Below, in pieces: positions 61,572-64,000 of a DNA stretch of 64,000 bases (position 1 is its first letter; each line of letters opens with the position of its first letter). The DNA is taken from positions 4,030,001-4,094,000 of the forward strand of contig NZ_CP172346.1 of NCBI RefSeq assembly GCF_044336245.1, read 5' to 3'. Under the pieces are notes generated by a model, which saw only the letters and a list, made by a program, of their open reading frames with translations, was not told where the DNA came from and did not search any database. Source of the DNA: Schlesneria sphaerica. Its GTDB lineage: Bacteria; Planctomycetota; Planctomycetia; Planctomycetales; Planctomycetaceae. The translations under genes were made by a program, and so were the position numbers.

Positions 61572-62793
61572 GGGGCATGCCTCCTGTAGAAAGCCGCTGC
61601 CGGTACGGACGTAATCTGTGCGTGTGTGTACTGCGGTAAAGCAGCCAGGCTGAGCGTTGCTGGGCTATCTTTATTGGTCCCAATGCTGGGGTCATTGACG
61701 CCCAGGTCCGCCTAGGGGACGGGAGAAAGATCGAACGCTTTCCGAATGCTGAGCCTGCCCCGGAAAATGCCAGAATATGTGTGGCAGAAACCAATGTGAC
61801 AAATTGTGACACCCGGTTCTGCTGGTGAAGAGGATTTGGGTCATCGAGCCGGGTAGCCAGAATCGAGCTAACATGGAAGCTGCTCTGTGTTCACAAAGTC
61901 ATGTACACGAAAGTTTGCCGCAGACAATACGGGTGTATCGTGTACTTCTGTTCTATGATAGGCGGGGTACTTCTAACTTTCAATCACAAATTTTTTTCGC
62001 CGGCGACAAAGACGAACCTGCTGCCAGGGAGCGTCCCCGAAGACCTTTCGGACCACAGAATCAAGGGAAAAATGGAAGTCCCCACCGTTGAGTGCAGCGC
62101 GCTACGTTGACTTAAATCTTCTCAAGTTAAGGGAATGCAAGAGAGCGATTTGTTCTGGTAGCGATTGATGGCTCTCTTCCTTAATGGGTGCGGATTGCCG
62201 ACACGGCTACGTCCCAAAGTTCAGCGGTAATGGGTTTGCGAAGGTGGAGCGGGCAGGGGTATGTATGGATGATGCGGTATGCATCGCATGGAATGGGAAT
62301 AGTGTACAGTCGAGGTGTTATCGGCTGTTCCCGCTTGGGGTAGTCAATCTGTTTGTACGAAAATGTTGCAATATGTTGGCGAGTGGCTACTTCGTCGAGC
62401 TTTTTTGGTAGATGGGCGGCCCGGTTTTGCAACCGACATCTCCCTGCTCGCGACGGCAGATGTCGGGGAATGCCCCTTAATTGCGGACGCGAAGTGGGAG
62501 CCGAGGGACCGAGATTTCTCCGTTTTGTCTCTGCTGTCCCAGCAATTCCCGGCGGCTCGACGATTTTAGCAGGGTTGCATTTACGTCTGGAACGATCTCA
62601 AATGTGACTTCAGTTCAATGCAACCGGTTGAACGTCAGGCGCGGATCAGATTTATCTGAGGTCGTTGGAGTTCGGGTAGTTCTTGATCAGCCGCGTGGTG
62701 ACAAAAGTCTGTCACCACATGGAGTAAAAACGGATCGGACGTCACGCGACGATTTGCTGCTGTTGATGGCCTGTACGGATTTCGTTTCGTCTG
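61572..62793. other. Long intergenic region, no convincing gene
   Basis: About 1.2 kb between the WecG-type gene (minus) and the kinase (plus), A+T-richer than its surroundings. ORFs of 60-134 residues on both strands lack family features, Shine-Dalgarno sites or coding-like composition. It contains a pair of TGTGACA repeats (61795-61811), otherwise no structure that I recognise. A small RNA or long leaders cannot be excluded. Confidence 0.5.
61795..61811. repeat. Direct TGTGACA repeat, one helical turn apart
   Basis: TGTGACA at 61795-61801 and again at 61805-61811, with AAT between. The 10-bp period puts the copies on the same DNA face, as in a tandem operator. It lies about 225 bases upstream of the WecG-type gene on its 5' side. 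Confidence 0.4.
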
Positions 62794-64000
62794 ATGAAAA
62801 GGGCCTGGGGCGCATCCGTATTCACGAGTCAGCGACTCACGGGATCGACGCCGCAAAGTTCGACCGCCAGGTTTCAGCAGCATAGTTCAGCGGGCGATGA
62901 GGAAGTGTCAAACGCAAAAGACATCGATGGCACTCAGAGCACGACGCCCCCTTCGCAATCCGTTGAGGGAACTCCTCGCAATCTCGTTTCAGAAGTTGTG
63001 TCACTTCCCGCGAATTTGGCACAGGCGGCCCCCCAACCTACCTCCCCCGTTCCGGTGCAGCTTGGGCGTTTTGAAATTCGCAAACAATTGGGGACGGGGG
63101 GATTTGGTGACGTCTTTCTGGGGTTTGACGCCACTCTTAAACGCTTCGTAGCGATTAAGTATCCCAAAGACTCGCTCTCTGAGGCCGCTCTTCAGACGTT
63201 CCTGGGCGAAGCGCAACGGCTGGCTCAGTTGCAGCATCCGGGTATCGTCGCAGTCTACGATATCGGGCGAGTTGACGACCGTTGCTACATCGTGACCGAG
63301 TTTCTGGAGGGGCAGATCCTTGATGTCCAGCCGGGAGGCAGCCCCGCTCCCTGGCAGCGCTGTGTCGAAATTGTCAGTCACCTGGCCGATGCTCTGGGGC
63401 ATGCCCATTCCCGGGGGATCATGCACCGCGACATCAAGCCGTCCAACATCATGCTGACGGTCGACGGACGATGCGTGCTGCTGGATTTCGGACTGGCTGT
63501 ACATGATCTGGAGCCGAGTCGATCGGAAATCGCCGGGACTCCCTCTTACATGTCGCCGGAACAGATCCGGGGTGAGTCGCATCAGATTGATGGCAGGTCT
63601 GATATTTTCTCTCTCGGTGTGATCCTGTACGAACTGCTTACCGGTCGACAGCCATTTACTTCTCCCGACCGAAAAGCCTTGTTCCGCAAGATCCAGGAAG
63701 AAGACCCCGTACCAATTCGCAGATGGAATCCGCTGGTTCCGGTCACGGTTGAGTCGATTTGTCGGAAGGCACTGAACAAGAGACGGGAAGATCGATTTTC
63801 GACGGCGGACGAACTGGCAGAAGCGCTGCGTAGTGTTATCGGCACCAGAAAAGCGGTGTTCGCACCAGAGAGTCTTCTGCGGAAACCGGACACGAATCCC
63901 TCTGCTGGCGGCCCCCTGACGGCGCCTCTGATTCCTCCCAGCAATTTCGCTCGAGATTCCTCCCCGTTACGCCCCCTGAAGGAAGCCCAGTTCCGGCTTG
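62794..64000 (+). CDS. Serine/threonine protein kinase, cut by the window edge
   Basis: An open frame of at least 402 codons running off the right edge. A Ser/Thr/Gln-rich N-terminus of about 90 residues leads to a complete Hanks-type kinase domain: LGRFEIRKQLGTGGFGDVFLGFD (ATP loop), FVAIKYPK (ATP-binding Lys), HRDIKPSNIML (catalytic loop), LLDFGLAV (Mg-binding Asp), AGTPSYMSPEQIRGE (activation segment) and DGRSDIFSLGVILYELLTGRQPF. A Pro-rich stretch follows and the frame is still open. The domain normally phosphorylates Ser/Thr of partners, and in planctomycetes the remainder often holds WD40, TPR or membrane parts, not seen here. The start is uncertain: ATG at 62794 gives the longest frame, and GTG at 62905 (GAGGAA close before) is possible. 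Confidence 0.9.
   Translation, partial: MKRAWGASVFTSQRLTGSTPQSSTARFQQHSSAGDEEVSNAKDIDGTQSTTPPSQSVEGTPRNLVSEVVSLPANLAQAAPQPTSPVPVQLGRFEIRKQLGTGGFGDVFLGFDATLKRFVAIKYPKDSLSEAALQTFLGEAQRLAQLQHPGIVAVYDIGRVDDRCYIVTEFLEGQILDVQPGGSPAPWQRCVEIVSHLADALGHAHSRGIMHRDIKPSNIMLTVDGRCVLLDFGLAVHDLEPSRSEIAGTPSYMSPEQIRGESHQIDGRSDIFSLGVILYELLTGRQPFTSPDRKALFRKIQEEDPVPIRRWNPLVPVTVESICRKALNKRREDRFSTADELAEALRSVIGTRKAVFAPESLLRKPDTNPSAGGPLTAPLIPPSNFARDSSPLRPLKEAQFRL

Noticed and set aside
62481..62885. 134-residue plus-strand ORF before the kinase
   Set aside because: Overlaps the kinase N-terminus in another frame. Composition is non-coding and no Shine-Dalgarno site is present.
1..64000. CRISPR array, tRNA, rRNA, prophage or defence island
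   Set aside because: No regularly spaced repeats, cloverleaf-like or rRNA-like stretches, or phage structural genes were seen. Small RNAs could be missed by eye.

Overview
The window is a stretch of a planctomycete chromosome, probably family Planctomycetaceae or a near relative, of moderately high GC. The evidence is gene content. There are two DUF1501 proteins with Tat-type leaders, two DUF1549/DUF1553 'planctomycete cytochrome' proteins, a TIGR02989-like ECF sigma factor with an overlapping membrane anti-sigma gene, zinc-ribbon membrane proteins of a planctomycete type, EF-hand/PD40 secreted proteins and a PASTA-less Ser/Thr kinase. I saw no rRNA, tRNA, CRISPR array or prophage. Most long opposite-strand ORFs are shadows of real genes.

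Layout. 0-2.1 kb: doxX and marR on the minus strand, with the same 12-bp palindrome before each gene, then a Uma2-like gene. 2.6-7.5 kb: a PPC-domain secreted protein and a Big2/DUF1549/DUF1553 protein, closed by a strong terminator. 7.8-14.6 kb (minus): a complete heavy-metal RND efflux set in the order adaptor, pump, TolC. 14.7-16.2 kb (minus): ECF sigma factor and anti-sigma factor. 16.9-21 kb: dnaE and a DUF2784 membrane protein.

21.0-23.4 kb is the accessory part. A small lipoprotein gene is split by a 931-bp IS5-family element whose transposase needs a -1 frameshift at A AAA AAG. Removing the IS and one target copy rejoins the lipoprotein frame exactly. The locus lies between two near-identical 33/34-bp direct repeats and next to two large inverted repeats. 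23.4-31.2 kb: a TIM-barrel sugar epimerase, a secreted protein coupled to nadC, an MBL-fold hydrolase and an MscK-size mechanosensitive channel. 31.3-38.6 kb: an M48 membrane peptidase with TPR-like region, a lone DUF1501 protein, and a nine-EF-hand PD40 protein followed by a tandem copy of its PD40 half.

38.9-51.8 kb is mostly metabolic and housekeeping: xylA, two zinc-ribbon membrane proteins, an M20 dipeptidase, a threonine synthase, a secreted SnoaL-like protein, a SET-domain protein, a LolA-like planctomycete protein and uvsE. 52-58.9 kb (minus): a Pro-rich secreted protein, then an operon-like run of DUF1553 (with an inserted LamG-like domain), DUF1501 and a ROK regulator. 59.4-64 kb: a GT2 glycosyltransferase, a WecG/TagA-type glycosyltransferase, a 1.2-kb stretch with no convincing gene, and the start of a Ser/Thr kinase that runs off the right edge.

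The least ordinary features are the IS-split lipoprotein cassette, the paired marR/doxX operators, the PD40 duplication and the LamG insertion in DUF1553. None of these alone proves a new defence or signalling system.
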